Below, piece by piece: positions 1 to 12,820 of a DNA stretch of 64,000 nucleotides (position 1 is its first letter; every line of letters starts with the position of its first letter). A program made the translations under genes and the position numbers. The DNA lies in assembly GCA_947650285.1 (NCBI GenBank), contig CANTFL010001464.1, positions 62,001-126,000 of the forward strand. Reading direction: 5' to 3'. The stretch comes from Hyaloperonospora brassicae. Its lineage: Eukaryota > Oomycota > Peronosporomycetes > Peronosporales > Peronosporaceae. Under the pieces are notes generated by a model that made no database searches, was not told where the DNA came from, and saw only the letters and a program-made list of their open reading frames with translations.

Positions 1-3000
1 TTGTCAAAGCGCTACATACGGCAAAGAAGGTCGCGATTGATGTGTATGTACTTGGTAGGATGAGAAGTGTCGGCGTCTGGCCTCTGCGTGAAGTTGAATG
101 CGTGATGTGACGAAAATGGTCAGTTGTGTTTGCAAAGTCGGTGTCGTCTAGTGGTTAGGACGTGAGCTTCACACGCTCAAGATCGAGGGTTCGACTTGTT
201 CCTCCTCCGATATCTTCTTCTTCGTTGCACGATCCTCCATTCTCCTGCTCGCTGTTGATGAAATGCACCGCATCTGTGTCCAACCGTTACGCTGACGTTG
301 ACCAGTGAAGGCAACGCCTACAGCTCTGTCGACTAGATTCTGACATCGAATCATTCCGTTTGTCGACAGAACATCATCGACGTTTGCAAGACGCTCAGGG
401 TTGGTACGAAGCAGCCACGAAAAGCATAGCCTGAGCGCGGCACAAGAAGCGGTGAGAGAGTGCGTTCGACAGCCGTAGTTATCTCGGACAAGATGCAAGG
501 AATGTCGCTCGTGGCTATTGTCAAAGCGCTACATACGGCAAAGAAGGTCGCGATTGATGTGTATGTACTTGGTAGGATGAGAAGTGTCGGCGTCTGGCCT
601 CTGCGTGAAGTTGAATGCGTGATGTGACGAAAATGGTCAGTTGTGTTTGCAAAGTCGGTGTCGTCTAGTGGTTAGGACGTGAGCTTCACACGCTCAAGAT
701 CGAGGGTTCGACTTGTTCCTCCTCCGATATCTTCTTCTTCGTTGCACGATCCTCCATTCTCCTGCTCGCTGTTGATGAAATGCACCGCATCTGTGTCCAA
801 CCGTTACGCTGACGTTGACCAGTGAAGGCAACGCCTACAGCTCTGTCGACTAGTATTCTGACATCGAATCATTCCGTTTGTCGACAGAACATCATCGACG
901 TTTGCAAGACGCTCAGGGTTGGTACGAAGCAGCCACGAAAAGCATAGCCTGAGCGCGGCACAAGAAGCGGTGAGAGAGTGCGTTCGGCATCCGTAGTTAT
1001 CTCGGACAAGATGCAAGGAATGTCGCTCGTGGCTATTGTCAAAGCGCTACATACGGCAAAGAAGGTCGCGATTGATGTGTATGTACTTGGTAGGATGAGA
1101 AGTGTCGGCGTCTGGCCTCTGCGTGAAGTTGAATGCGTGATGTGACGAAAATGGTCAGTTGTGTTTGCAAAGTCGGTGTCGTCTAGTGGTTAGGACGTGA
1201 GCTTCACACGCTCAAGATCGAGGGTTCGACTTGTTCCTCCTCCGATATCTTCTTCTTCGTTGCACGATCCTCCATTCTCCTGCTCGCTGTTGATGAAATG
1301 CACCGCATCTGTGTCCAACCGTTACGCTGACGTTGACCAGTGAAGGCAACGCCTACAGCTCTGTCGACTAGTATTCTGACATCGAATCATTCCGTTTGTC
1401 GACAGAACATCATCGACGTTTGCAAGACGCTCAGGGTTGGTACGAAGCAGCCACGAAAAGCATAGCCTGAGCGCGGCACAAGAAGCGGTGAGAGAGTGCG
1501 TTCGACAGCCGTACTTATCTCGGACAAGATGCAAGGAATGTCGCTCGTGGCTATTGTCAAAGCGCTACATACGGCAAAGAAGGTCGCGATTGATGTGTAT
1601 GTACTTGGTAGGATGAGAAGTGTCGGCGTCTGGCCTCTGCGTGAAGTTGAATGCGTGATGTGACGAAAATGGTCAGTTGTGTTTGCAAAGTCGGTGTCGT
1701 CTAGTGGTTAGGACGTGAGCTTCACACGCTCAAGATCGAGGGTTCGACTTGTTCCTCCTCCGATATCTTCTTCTTCGTTGCACGATCCTCCATTCTCCTG
1801 CTCGCTGTTGATGAAATGCACCGCATCTGTGTCCAACCGTTACGCTGACGTTGACCAGTGAAGGCAACGCCTACAGCTCTGTCGACTAGTATTCTGACAT
1901 CGAATCATTCCGTTTGTCGACAGAACATCATCGACGTTTGCAAGACGCTCAGGGTTGGTACGAAGCAGCCACGAAAAGCATAGCCTGAGCGCGGCACAAG
2001 AAGCGGTGAGAGAGTGCGTTCGACAGCCGTACTTATCTCGGACAAGATGCAAGGAATGTCGCTCGTGGCTATTGTCAAAGCGCTACATACGGCAAAGAAG
2101 GTCGCGATTGATGTGTATGTACTTGGTAGGATGAGAAGTGTCGGCGTCTGGCCTCTGCGTGAAGTTGAATGCGTGATGTGACGAAAATGGTCAGTTGTGT
2201 TTGCAAAGTCGGTGTCGTCTAGTGGTTAGGACGTGAGCTTCACACGCTCAAGATCGAGGGTTCGACTTGTTCCTCCTCCGATATCTTCTTCTTCGTTGCA
2301 CGATCGTCCATTCTCCTGCTCGCTGTTGATGAAATGCACCGCATCTGTGTCCAACCGTTACGCTGACGTTGACCAGTGAAGGCAACGCCTACAGCTCTGT
2401 CGACTAGTATTCTGACATCGAATCATTCCGTTTGTCGACAGAACATCATCGACGTTTGCAAGACGCTCAGGGTTGGTACGAAGCAGCCACGAAAAGCATA
2501 GCCTGAGCGCGGCACAAGAAGCGGTGAGAGAGTGCGTTCGGCAGCCGTAGTTATCTCGGACAAGATGCAAGGAATGTCGCTCGTGGCTATTGTCAAAGCG
2601 CTACATACGGCAAAGAAGGTCGCGATTGATGTGTATGTACTTGGTAGGATGAGAAGTGTCGGCGTCTGGCCTATGCGTGAAGTTGAATGCGTGATGTGAC
2701 GAAAATGGTCAGTTGTGTTTGCAAAGTCGGTGTCGTCTAGTGGTTAGGACGTGAGCTTCACACGCTCAAGATCGAGGGTTCGACTTGTTCCTCCTCCGAT
2801 ATCTTCTTCTTCGTTGCACGATCGTCCATTCTCCTGCTCGCTGTTGATGAAATGCACCGCATCTGTGTCCAACCGTTACGCTGACGTTGACCAGTGAAGG
2901 CAACGCCTACAGCTCTGTCGACAGTATTCTGACATCGAATCATTCCGTTTGTCGACAGAACATCATCGACGTTTGCAAGACGCTCAGGGTTGGTACGAAG

Positions 3001-6000
3001 CAGCCACGAAAAGCATAGCCTGAGCGCGGCACAAGAAGCGGTGAGAGAGTGCGTTCGACAGCCGTACTTATCTCGGACAAGATGCAAGGAATGTCGCTCG
3101 TGGCTATTGTCAAAGCGCTACATACGGCAAAGAAGGTCGCGATTGATGTGTATGTACTTGGTAGGATGAGAAGTGTCGGCGTCTGGCCTATGCGTGAAGT
3201 TGAATGCGTGATGTGACGAAAATGGTCAGTTGTGTTTGCAAAGTCGGTGTCGTCTAGTGGTTAGGACGTGAGCTTCACACGCTCAAGATCGAGGGTTCGA
3301 CTTGTTCCTCCTCCGATATCTTCTTCTTCGTTGCACGATCGTCCATTCTCCTGCTCGCTGTTGATGAAATGCACCGCATCTGTGTCCAACCGTTACGCTG
3401 ACGTTGACCAGTGAAGGCAACGCCTACAGCTCTGTCGACTAGTATTCTGACATCGAATCATTCCGTTTGTCGACAGAACATCATCGACGTTTGCAAGACG
3501 CTCAGGGTTGGTACGAAGCAGCCACGAAAAGCATAGCCTGAGCGCGGCACAAGAAGCGGTGAGAGAGTGCGTTCGGCAGCCGTACTTATCTCGGACAAGA
3601 TGCAAGGAATGTCGCTCGTGGCTATTGTCAAAGCGCTACATACGGCAAAGAAGGTCGCGATTGATGTGTATGTACTTGGTAGGATGAGAAGTGTCGGCGT
3701 CTGGCCTATGCGTGAAGTTGAATGCGTGATGTGACGAAAATGGTCAGTTGTGTTTGCAAAGTCGGTGTCGTCTAGTGGTTAGGACGTGAGCTTCACACGC
3801 TCAAGATCGAGGGTTCGACTTGTTCCTCCTCCGATATCTTCTTCTTCGTTGCACGATCCTCCATTCTCCTGCTCGCTGTTGATGAAATGCACCGCATCTG
3901 TGTCCAACCGTTACGCTGACGTTGACCAGTGAAGGCAACGCCTACAGCTCTGTCGACAGTATTCTGACATCGAATCATTCCGTTTGTCGACAGAACATCA
4001 TCGACGTTTGCAAGACGCTCAGGGTTGGTACGAAGCAGCCACGAAAAGCATAGCCTGAGCGCGGCACAAGAAGCGGTGAGAGAGTGCGTTCGACAGCCGT
4101 ACTTATCTCGGACAAGATGCAAGGAATGTCGCTCGTGGCTATTGTCAAAGCGCTACATACGGCAAAGAAGGTCGCGATTGATGTGTATGTACTTGGTAGG
4201 ATGAGAAGTGTCGGCGTCTGGCCTATGCGTGAAGTTGAATGCGTGATGTGACGAAAATGGTCAGTTGTGTTTGCAAAGTCGGTGTCGTCTAGTGGTTAGG
4301 ACGTGAGCTTCACACGCTCAAGATCGAGGGTTCGACTTGTTCCTCCTCCGATATCTTCTTCTTCGTTGCACGATCGTCCATTCTCCTGCTCGCTGTTGAT
4401 GAAATGCACCGCATCTGTGTCCAACCGTTACGCTGACGTTGACCAGTGAAGGCAACGCCTACAGCTCTGTCGACAGTATTCTGACATCGAATCATTCCGT
4501 TTGTCGACAGAACATCATCGACGTTTGCAAGACGCTCAGGGTTGGTACGAAGCAGCCACGAAAAGCATAGCCTGAGCGCGGCACAAGAAGCGGTGAGAGA
4601 GTGCGTTCGGCAGCCGTACTTATCTCGGACAAGATGCAAGGAATGTCGCTCGTGGCTATTGTCAAAGCGCTACATACGGCAAAGAAGGTCGCGATTGATG
4701 TGTATGTACTTGGTAGGATGAGAAGTGTCGGCGTCTGGCCTATGCGTGAAGTTGAATGCGTGATGTGACGAAAATGGTCAGTTGTGTTTGCAAAGTCGGT
4801 GTCGTCTAGTGGTTAGGACGTGAGCTTCACACGCTCAAGATCGAGGGTTCGACTTGTTCCTCCTCCGATATCTTCTTCTTCGTTGCACGATCGTCCATTC
4901 TCCTGCTCGCTGTTGATGAAATGCACCGCATCTGTGTCCAACCGTTACGCTGACGTTGACCAGTGAAGGCAACGCCTACAGCTCTGTCGACAGTATTCTG
5001 ACATCGAATCATTCCGTTTGTCGACAGAACATCATCGACGTTTGCAAGACGCTCAGGGTTGGTACGAAGCAGCCACGAAAAGCATAGCCTGAGCGCGGCA
5101 CAAGAAGCGGTGAGAGAGTGCGTTCGACAGCCGTACTTATCTCGGACAAGATGCAAGGAATGTCGCTCGTGGCTATTGTCAAAGCGCTACATACGGCAAA
5201 GAAGGTCGCGATTGATGTGTATGTACTTGGTAGGATGAGAAGTGTCGGCGTCTGGCCTATGCGTGAAGTTGAATGCGTGATGTGACGAAAATGGTCAGTT
5301 GTGTTTGCAAAGTCGGTGTCGTCTAGTGGTTAGGACGTGAGCTTCACACGCTCAAGATCGAGGGTTCGACTTGTTCCTCCTCCGATATCTTCTTCTTCGT
5401 TGCACGATCGTCCATTCTCCTGCTCGCTGTTGATGAAATGCACCGCATCTGTGTCCAACCGTTACGCTGACGTTGACCAGTGAAGGCAACGCCTACAGCT
5501 CTGTCGACAGTATTCTGACATCGAATCATTCCGTTTGTCGACAGAACATCATCGACGTTTGCAAGACGCTCAGGGTTGGTACGAAGCAGCCACGAAAAGC
5601 ATAGCCTGAGCGCGGCACAAGAAGCGGTGAGAGAGTGCGTTCGGCAGCCGTAGTTATCTCGGACAAGATGCAAGGAATGTCGCTCGTGGCTATTGTCAAA
5701 GCGCTACATACGGCAAAGAAGGTCGCGATTGATGTGTATGTACTTGGTAGGATGAGAAGTGTCGGCGTCTGGCCTATGCGTGAAGTTGAATGCGTGATGT
5801 GACGAAAATGGTCAGTTGTGTTTGCAAAGTCGGTGTCGTCTAGTGGTTAGGACGTGAGCTTCACACGCTCAAGATCGAGGGTTCGACTTGTTCCTCCTCC
5901 GATATCTTCTTCTTCGTTGCACGATCGTCCATTCTCCTGCTCGCTGTTGATGAAATGCACCGCATCTGTGTCCAACCGTTACGCTGACGTTGACCAGTGA

Positions 6001-9000
6001 AGGCAACGCCTACAGCTCTGTCGACAGTATTCTGACATCGAATCATTCCGTTTGTCGACAGAACATCATCGACGTTTGCAAGACGCTCAGGGTTGGTACG
6101 AAGCAGCCACGAAAAGCATAGCCTGAGCGCGGCACAAGAAGCGGTGAGAGAGTGCGTTCGACAGCCGTAGTTATCTCGGACAAGATGCAAGGAATGTCGC
6201 TCGTGGCTATTGTCAAAGCGCTACATACGGCAAAGAAGGTCGCGATTGATGTGTATGTACTTGGTAGGATGAGAAGTGTCGGCGTCTGGCCTATGCGTGA
6301 AGTTGAATGCGTGATGTGACGAAAATGGTCAGTTGTGTTTGCAAAGTCGGTGTCGTCTAGTGGTTAGGACGTGAGCTTCACACGCTCAAGATCGAGGGTT
6401 CGACTTGTTCCTCCTCCGATATCTTCTTCTTCGTTGCACGATCGTCCATTCTCCTGCTCGCTGTTGATGAAATGCACCGCATCTGTGTCCAACCGTTACG
6501 CTGACGTTGACCAGTGAAGGCAACGCCTACAGCTCTGTCGACAGTATTCTGACATCGAATCATTCCGTTTGTCGACAGAACATCATCGACGTTTGCAAGA
6601 CGCTCAGGGTTGGTACGAAGCAGCCACGAAAAGCATAGCCTGAGCGCGGCACAAGAAGCGGTGAGAGAGTGCGTTCGGCAGCCGTAGTTATCTCGGACAA
6701 GATGCAAGGAATGTCGCTCGTGGCTATTGTCAAAGCGCTACATACGGCAAAGAAGGTCGCGATTGATGTGTATGTACTTGGTAGGATGAGAAGTGTCGGC
6801 GTCTGGCCTATGCGTGAAGTTGAATGCGTGATGTGACGAAAATGGTCAGTTGTGTTTGCAAAGTCGGTGTCGTCTAGTGGTTAGGACGTGAGCTTCACAC
6901 GCTCAAGATCGAGGGTTCGACTTGTTCCTCCTCCGATATCTTCTTCTTCGTTGCACGATCGTCCATTCTCCTGCTCGCTGTTGATGAAATGCACCGCATC
7001 TGTGTCCAACCGTTACGCTGACGTTGACCAGTGAAGGCAACGCCTACAGCTCTGTCGACAGTATTCTGACATCGAATCATTCCGTTTGTCGACAGAACAT
7101 CATCGACGTTTGCAAGACGCTCAGGGTTGGTACGAAGCAGCCACGAAAAGCATAGCCTGAGCGCGGCACAAGAAGCGGTGAGAGAGTGCGTTCGACAGCC
7201 GTAGTTATCTCGGACAAGATGCAAGGAATGTCGCTCGTGGCTATTGTCAAAGCGCTACATACGGCAAAGAAGGTCGCGATTGATGTGTATGTACTTGGTA
7301 GGATGAGAAGTGTCGGCGTCTGGCCTATGCGTGAAGTTGAATGCGTGATGTGACGAAAATGGTCAGTTGTGTTTGCAAAGTCGGTGTCGTCTAGTGGTTA
7401 GGACGTGAGCTTCACACGCTCAAGATCGAGGGTTCGACTTGTTCCTCCTCCGATATCTTCTTCTTCGTTGCACGATCGTCCATTCTCCTGCTCGCTGTTG
7501 ATGAAATGCACCGCATCTGTGTCCAACCGTTACGCTGACGTTGACCAGTGAAGGCAACGCCTACAGCTCTGTCGACAGTATTCTGACATCGAATCATTCC
7601 GTTTGTCGACAGAACATCATCGACGTTTGCAAGACGCTCAGGGTTGGTACGAAGCAGCCACGAAAAGCATAGCCTGAGCGCGGCACAAGAAGCGGTGAGA
7701 GAGTGCGTTCGGCAGCCGTACTTATCTCGGACAAGATGCAAGGAATGTCGCTCGTGGCTATTGTCAAAGCGCTACATACGGCAAAGAAGGTCGCGATTGA
7801 TGTGTATGTACTTGGTAGGATGAGAAGTGTCGGCGTCTGGCCTATGCGTGAAGTTGAATGCGTGATGTGACGAAAATGGTCAGTTGTGTTTGCAAAGTCG
7901 GTGTCGTCTAGTGGTTAGGACGTGAGCTTCACACGCTCAAGATCGAGGGTTCGACTTGTTCCTCCTCCGATATCTTCTTCTTCGTTGCACGATCGTCCAT
8001 TCTCCTGCTCGCTGTTGATGAAATGCACCGCATCTGTGTCCAACCGTTACGCTGACGTTGACCAGTGAAGGCAACGCCTACAGCTCTGTCGACAGTATTC
8101 TGACATCGAATCATTCCGTTTGTCGACAGAACATCATCGACGTTTGCAAGACGCTCAGGGTTGGTACGAAGCAGCCACGAAAAGCATAGCCTGAGCGCGG
8201 CACAAGAAGCGGTGAGAGAGTGCGTTCGGCAGCCGTAGTTATCTCGGACAAGATGCAAGGAATGTCGCTCGTGGCTATTGTCAAAGCGCTACATACGGCA
8301 AAGAAGGTCGCGATTGATGTGTATGTACTTGGTAGGATGAGAAGTGTCGGCGTCTGGCCTATGCGTGAAGTTGAATGCGTGATGTGACGAAAATGGTCAG
8401 TTGTGTTTGCAAAGTCGGTGTCGTCTAGTGGTTAGGACGTGAGCTTCACACGCTCAAGATCGAGGGTTCGACTTGTTCCTCCTCCGATATCTTCTTCTTC
8501 GTTGCACGATCGTCCATTCTCCTGCTCGCTGTTGATGAAATGCACCGCATCTGTGTCCAACCGTTACGCTGACGTTGACCAGTGAAGGCAACGCCTACAG
8601 CTCTGTCGACAGTATTCTGACATCGAATCATTCCGTTTGTCGACAGAACATCATCGACGTTTGCAAGACGCTCAGGGTTGGTACGAAGCAGCCACGAAAA
8701 GCATAGCCTGAGCGCGGCACAAGAAGCGGTGAGAGAGTGCGTTCGACAGCCGTAGTTATCTCGGACAAGATGCAAGGAATGTCGCTCGTGGCTATTGTCA
8801 AAGCGCTACATACGGCAAAGAAGGTCGCGATTGATGTGTATGTACTTGGTAGGATGAGAAGTGTCGGCGTCTGGCCTATGCGTGAAGTTGAATTCGTGAT
8901 GTGACGAAAATGGTCAGTTGTGTTTGCAAAGTCGGTGTCGTCTAGTGGTTAGGACGTGAGCTTCACACGCTCAAGATCGAGGGTTCGACTTGTTCCTCCT

Positions 9001-12000
9001 CCGATATCTTCTTCTTCGTTGCACGATCGTCCATTCTCCTGCTCGCTGTTGATGAAATGCACCGCATCTGTGTCCAACCGTTACGCTGACGTTGACCAGT
9101 GAAGGCAACGCCTACAGCTCTGTCGACAGTATTCTGACATCGAATCATTCCGTTTGTCGACAGAACATCATCGACGTTTGCAAGACGCTCAGGGTTGGTA
9201 CGAAGCAGCCACGAAAAGCATAGCCTGAGCGCGGCACAAGAAGCGGTGAGAGAGTGCGTTCGGCAGCCGTACTTATCTCGGACAAGATGCAAGGAATGTC
9301 GCTCGTGGCTATTGTCAAAGCGCTACATACGGCAAAGAAGGTCGCGATTGATGTGTATGTACTTGGTAGGATGAGAAGTGTCGGCGTCTGGCCTATGCGT
9401 GAAGTTGAATTCGTGATGTGACGAAAATGGTCAGTTGTGTTTGCAAAGTCGGTGTCGTCTAGTGGTCAGGACGTGAGCTTCACACGCTCAAGATCGAGGG
9501 TTCGACTTGTTCCTCCTCCGATATCTTCTTCTTCGTTGCACGATCGTCCATTCTCCTGCTCGCTGTTGATGAAATGCACCGCATCTGTGTCCAACCGTTA
9601 CGCTGACGTTGACCAGTGAAGGCAACGCCTACAGCTCTGTCGACAGTATTCTGACATCGAATCATTCCGTTTGTCGACAGAACATCATCGACGTTTGCAA
9701 GACGCTCAGGGTTGGTACGAAGCAGCCACGAAAAGCATAGCCTGAGCGCGGCACAAGAAGCGGTGAGAGAGTGCGTTCGACAGCCGTAGTTATCTCGGAC
9801 AAGATGCAAGGAATGTCGCTCGTGGCTATTGTCAAAGCGCTACATACGGCAAAGAAGGTCGCGATTGATGTGTATGTACTTGGTAGGATGAGAAGTGTCG
9901 GCGTCTGGCCTATGCGTGAAGTTGAATGCGTGATGTGACGAAAATGGTCAGTTGTGTTTGCAAAGTCGGTGTCGTCTAGTGGTTAGGACGTGAGCTTCAC
10001 ACGCTCAAGATCGAGGGTTCGACTTGTTCCTCCTCCGATATCTTCTTCTTCGTTGCACGATCGTCCATTCTCCTGCTCGCTGTTGATGAAATGCACCGCA
10101 TCTGTGTCCAACCGTTACGCTGACGTTGACCAGTGAAGGCAACGCCTACAGCTCTGTCGACAGTATTCTGACATCGAATCATTCCGTTTGTCGACAGAAC
10201 ATCATCGACGTTTGCAAGACGCTCAGGGTTGGTACGAAGCAGCCACGAAAAGCATAGCCTGAGCGCGGCACAAGAAGCGGTGAGAGAGTGCGTTCGACAG
10301 CCGTAGTTATCTCGGACAAGATGCAAGGAATGTCGCTCGTGGCTATTGTCAAAGCGCTACATACGGCAAAGAAGGTCGCGATTGATGTGTATGTACTTGG
10401 TAGGATGAGAAGTGTCGGCGTCTGGCCTATGCGTGAAGTTGAATGCGTGATGTGACGAAAATGGTCAGTTGTGTTTGCAAAGTCGGTGTCGTCTAGTGGT
10501 TAGGACGTGAGCTTCACACGCTCAAGATCGAGGGTTCGACTTGTTCCTCCTCCGATATCTTCTTCTTCGTTGCACGATCGTCCATTCTCCTGCTCGCTGT
10601 TGATGAAATGCACCGCATCTGTGTCCAACCGTTACGCTGACGTTGACCAGTGAAGGCAACGCCTACAGCTCTGTCGACAGTATTCTGACATCGAATCATT
10701 CCGTTTGTCGACAGAACATCATCGACGTTTGCAAGACGCTCAGGGTTGGTACGAAGCAGCCACGAAAAGCATAGCCTGAGCGCGGCACAAGAAGCGGTGA
10801 GAGAGTGCGTTCGGCAGCCGTAGTTATCTCGGACAAGATGCAAGGAATGTCGCTCGTGGCTATTGTCAAAGCGCTACATACGGCAAAGAAGGTCGCGATT
10901 GATGTGTATGTACTTGGTAGGATGAGAAGTGTCGGCGTCTGGCCTATGCGTGAAGTTGAATTCGTGATGTGACGAAAATGGTCAGTTGTGTTTGCAAAGT
11001 CGGTGTCGTCTAGTGGTTAGGACGTGAGCTTCACACGCTCAAGATCGAGGGTTCGACTTGTTCCTCCTCCGATATCTTCTTCTTCGTTGCACGATCGTCC
11101 ATTCTCCTGCTCGCTGTTGATGAAATGCACCGCATCTGTGTCCAACCGTTACGCTGACGTTGACCAGTGAAGGCAACGCCTACAGCTCTGTCGACAGTAT
11201 TCTGACATCGAATCATTCCGTTTGTCGACAGAACATCATCGACGTTTGCAAGACGCTCAGGGTTGGTACGAAGCAGCCACGAAAAGCATAGCCTGAGCGC
11301 GGTACAAGAAGCGGTGAGAGAGTGCGTTCGACAGCCGTACTTATCTCGGACAAGATGCAAGGAATGTCGCTCGTGGCTATTGTCAAAGCGCTACATACGG
11401 CAAAGAAGGTCGCGATTGATGTGTATGTACTTGGTAGGATGAGAAGTGTCGGCGTCTGGCCTATGCGTGAAGTTGAATGCGTGATGTGACGAAAATGGTC
11501 AGTTGTGTTTGCAAAGTCGGTGTCGTCTAGTGGTCAGGACGTGAGCTTCACACGCTCAAGATCGAGGGTTCGACTTGTTCCTCCTCCGATATCTTCTTCT
11601 TCGTTGCACGATCGTCCATTCTCCTGCTCGCTGTTGATGAAATGCACCGCATCTGTGTCCAACCGTTACGCTGACGTTGACCAGTGAAGGCAACGCCTAC
11701 AGCTCTGTCGACAGTATTCTGACATCGAATCATTCCGTTTGTCGACAGAACATCATCGACGTTTGCAAGACGCTCAGGGTTGGTACGAAGCAGCCACGAA
11801 AAGCATAGCCTGAGCGCGGCACAAGAAGCGGTGAGAGAGTGCGTTCGACAGCCGTAGTTATCTCGGACAAGATGCAAGGAATGTCGCTCGTGGCTATTGT
11901 CAAAGCGCTACATACGGCAAAGAAGGTCGCGATTGATGTGTATGTACTTGGTAGGATGAGAAGTGTCGGCGTCTGGCCTATGCGTGAAGTTGAATGCGTG

Positions 12001-12806
12001 ATGTGACGAAAATGGTCAGTTGTGTTTGCAAAGTCGGTGTCGTCTAGTGGTTAGGACGTGAGCTTCACACGCTCAAGATCGAGGGTTCGACTTGTTCCTC
12101 CTCCGATATCTTCTTCTTCGTTGCACGATCGTCCATTCTCCTGCTCGCTGTTGATGAAATGCACCGCATCTGTGTCCAACCGTTACGCTGACGTTGACCA
12201 GTGAAGGCAACGCCTACAGCTCTGTCGACAGTATTCTGACATCGAATCATTCCGTTTGTCGACAGAACATCATCGACGTTTGCAAGACGCTCAGGGTTGG
12301 TACGAAGCAGCCACGAAAAGCATAGCCTGAGCGCGGCACAAGAAGCGGTGAGAGAGTGCGTTCGGCAGCCGTACTTATCTCGGACAAGATGCAAGGAATG
12401 TCGCTCGTGGCTATTGTCAAAGCGCTACATACGGCAAAGAAGGTCGCGATTGATGTGTATGTACTTGGTAGGATGAGAAGTGTCGGCGTCTGGCCTATGC
12501 GTGAAGTTGAATTCGTGATGTGACGAAAATGGTCAGTTGTGTTTGCAAAGTCGGTGTCGTCTAGTGGTTAGGACGTGAGCTTCACACGCTCAAGATCGAG
12601 GGTTCGACTTGTTCCTCCTCCGATATCTTCTTCTTCGTTGCACGATCGTCCATTCTCCTGCTCGCTGTTGATGAAATGCACCGCATCTGTGTCCAACCGT
12701 TACGCTGACGTTGACCAGTGAAGGCAACGCCTACAGCTCTGTCGACAGTATTCTGACATCGAATCATTCCGTTTGTCGACAGAACATCATCGACGTTTGC
12801 AAGACG
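1..12806 (+). repeat. 517/518-bp tRNA-like satellite array (about 24.8 units)
   Basis: Head-to-tail direct repeats with period 517 or 518 bp fill the left fifth of the window and run off its left edge. Units are nearly identical; the length difference is one base, CGACTAGT versus CGACAGT. Sporadic variants sit at fixed sites (CCTCCA/CGTCCA, CTCTGCG/CTATGCG, TAGTTAT/TACTTAT, TTCGACAG/TTCGGCAG, GAATGC/GAATTC), so the array is still being homogenised. The array breaks inside a unit at 12806, followed by 14 non-satellite bases and then an LTR. Every unit contains one tRNA-like sequence. I see no protein gene; the 109-codon minus-strand open frame present in most units is treated as chance. Confidence 0.97.
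137..211 (+). tRNA. tRNA-Val(CAC)-like sequence, first of 25 copies; probable pseudo-tRNA
   Basis: The sequence folds as a near-cloverleaf. Acceptor GTCGGTG pairs with CTCCGAT (one mismatch, one G-U). The D arm is GTCT/AGGA around AGTGGTT. The anticodon arm is TGAGC-TTCACAC-GCTCA, giving anticodon CAC (Val). The B-box part GGTTCGA is present and the A-box region TCGTCTAGTGG is good. Odd points: the T arm has about three extra bases and a poor stem, CCA is not encoded, and no run of four T on the plus strand of the unit could end Pol III transcription. Further copies start at 654, 1172, 1690, 2208, 2726, 3243, 3761, 4278, 4795, 5312, 5829, 6346, 6863, 7380, 7897, 8414, 8931, 9448, 9965, 10482, 10999, 11516, 12033 and 12550. 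Copies at 9448 and 11516 have GGTC for GGTT in the D loop. Confidence 0.55.
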
Positions 12807-12820
12807 ACACTTATGCGTGG

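Noticed and set aside
169..498. 109-codon minus-strand open frame repeated in most satellite units
   Set aside because: It overlaps the tRNA-like sequence, ends in low-information sequence, is cut to 70 codons by a one-base indel in several units, and resembles no family I know. Its persistence follows from unit identity.
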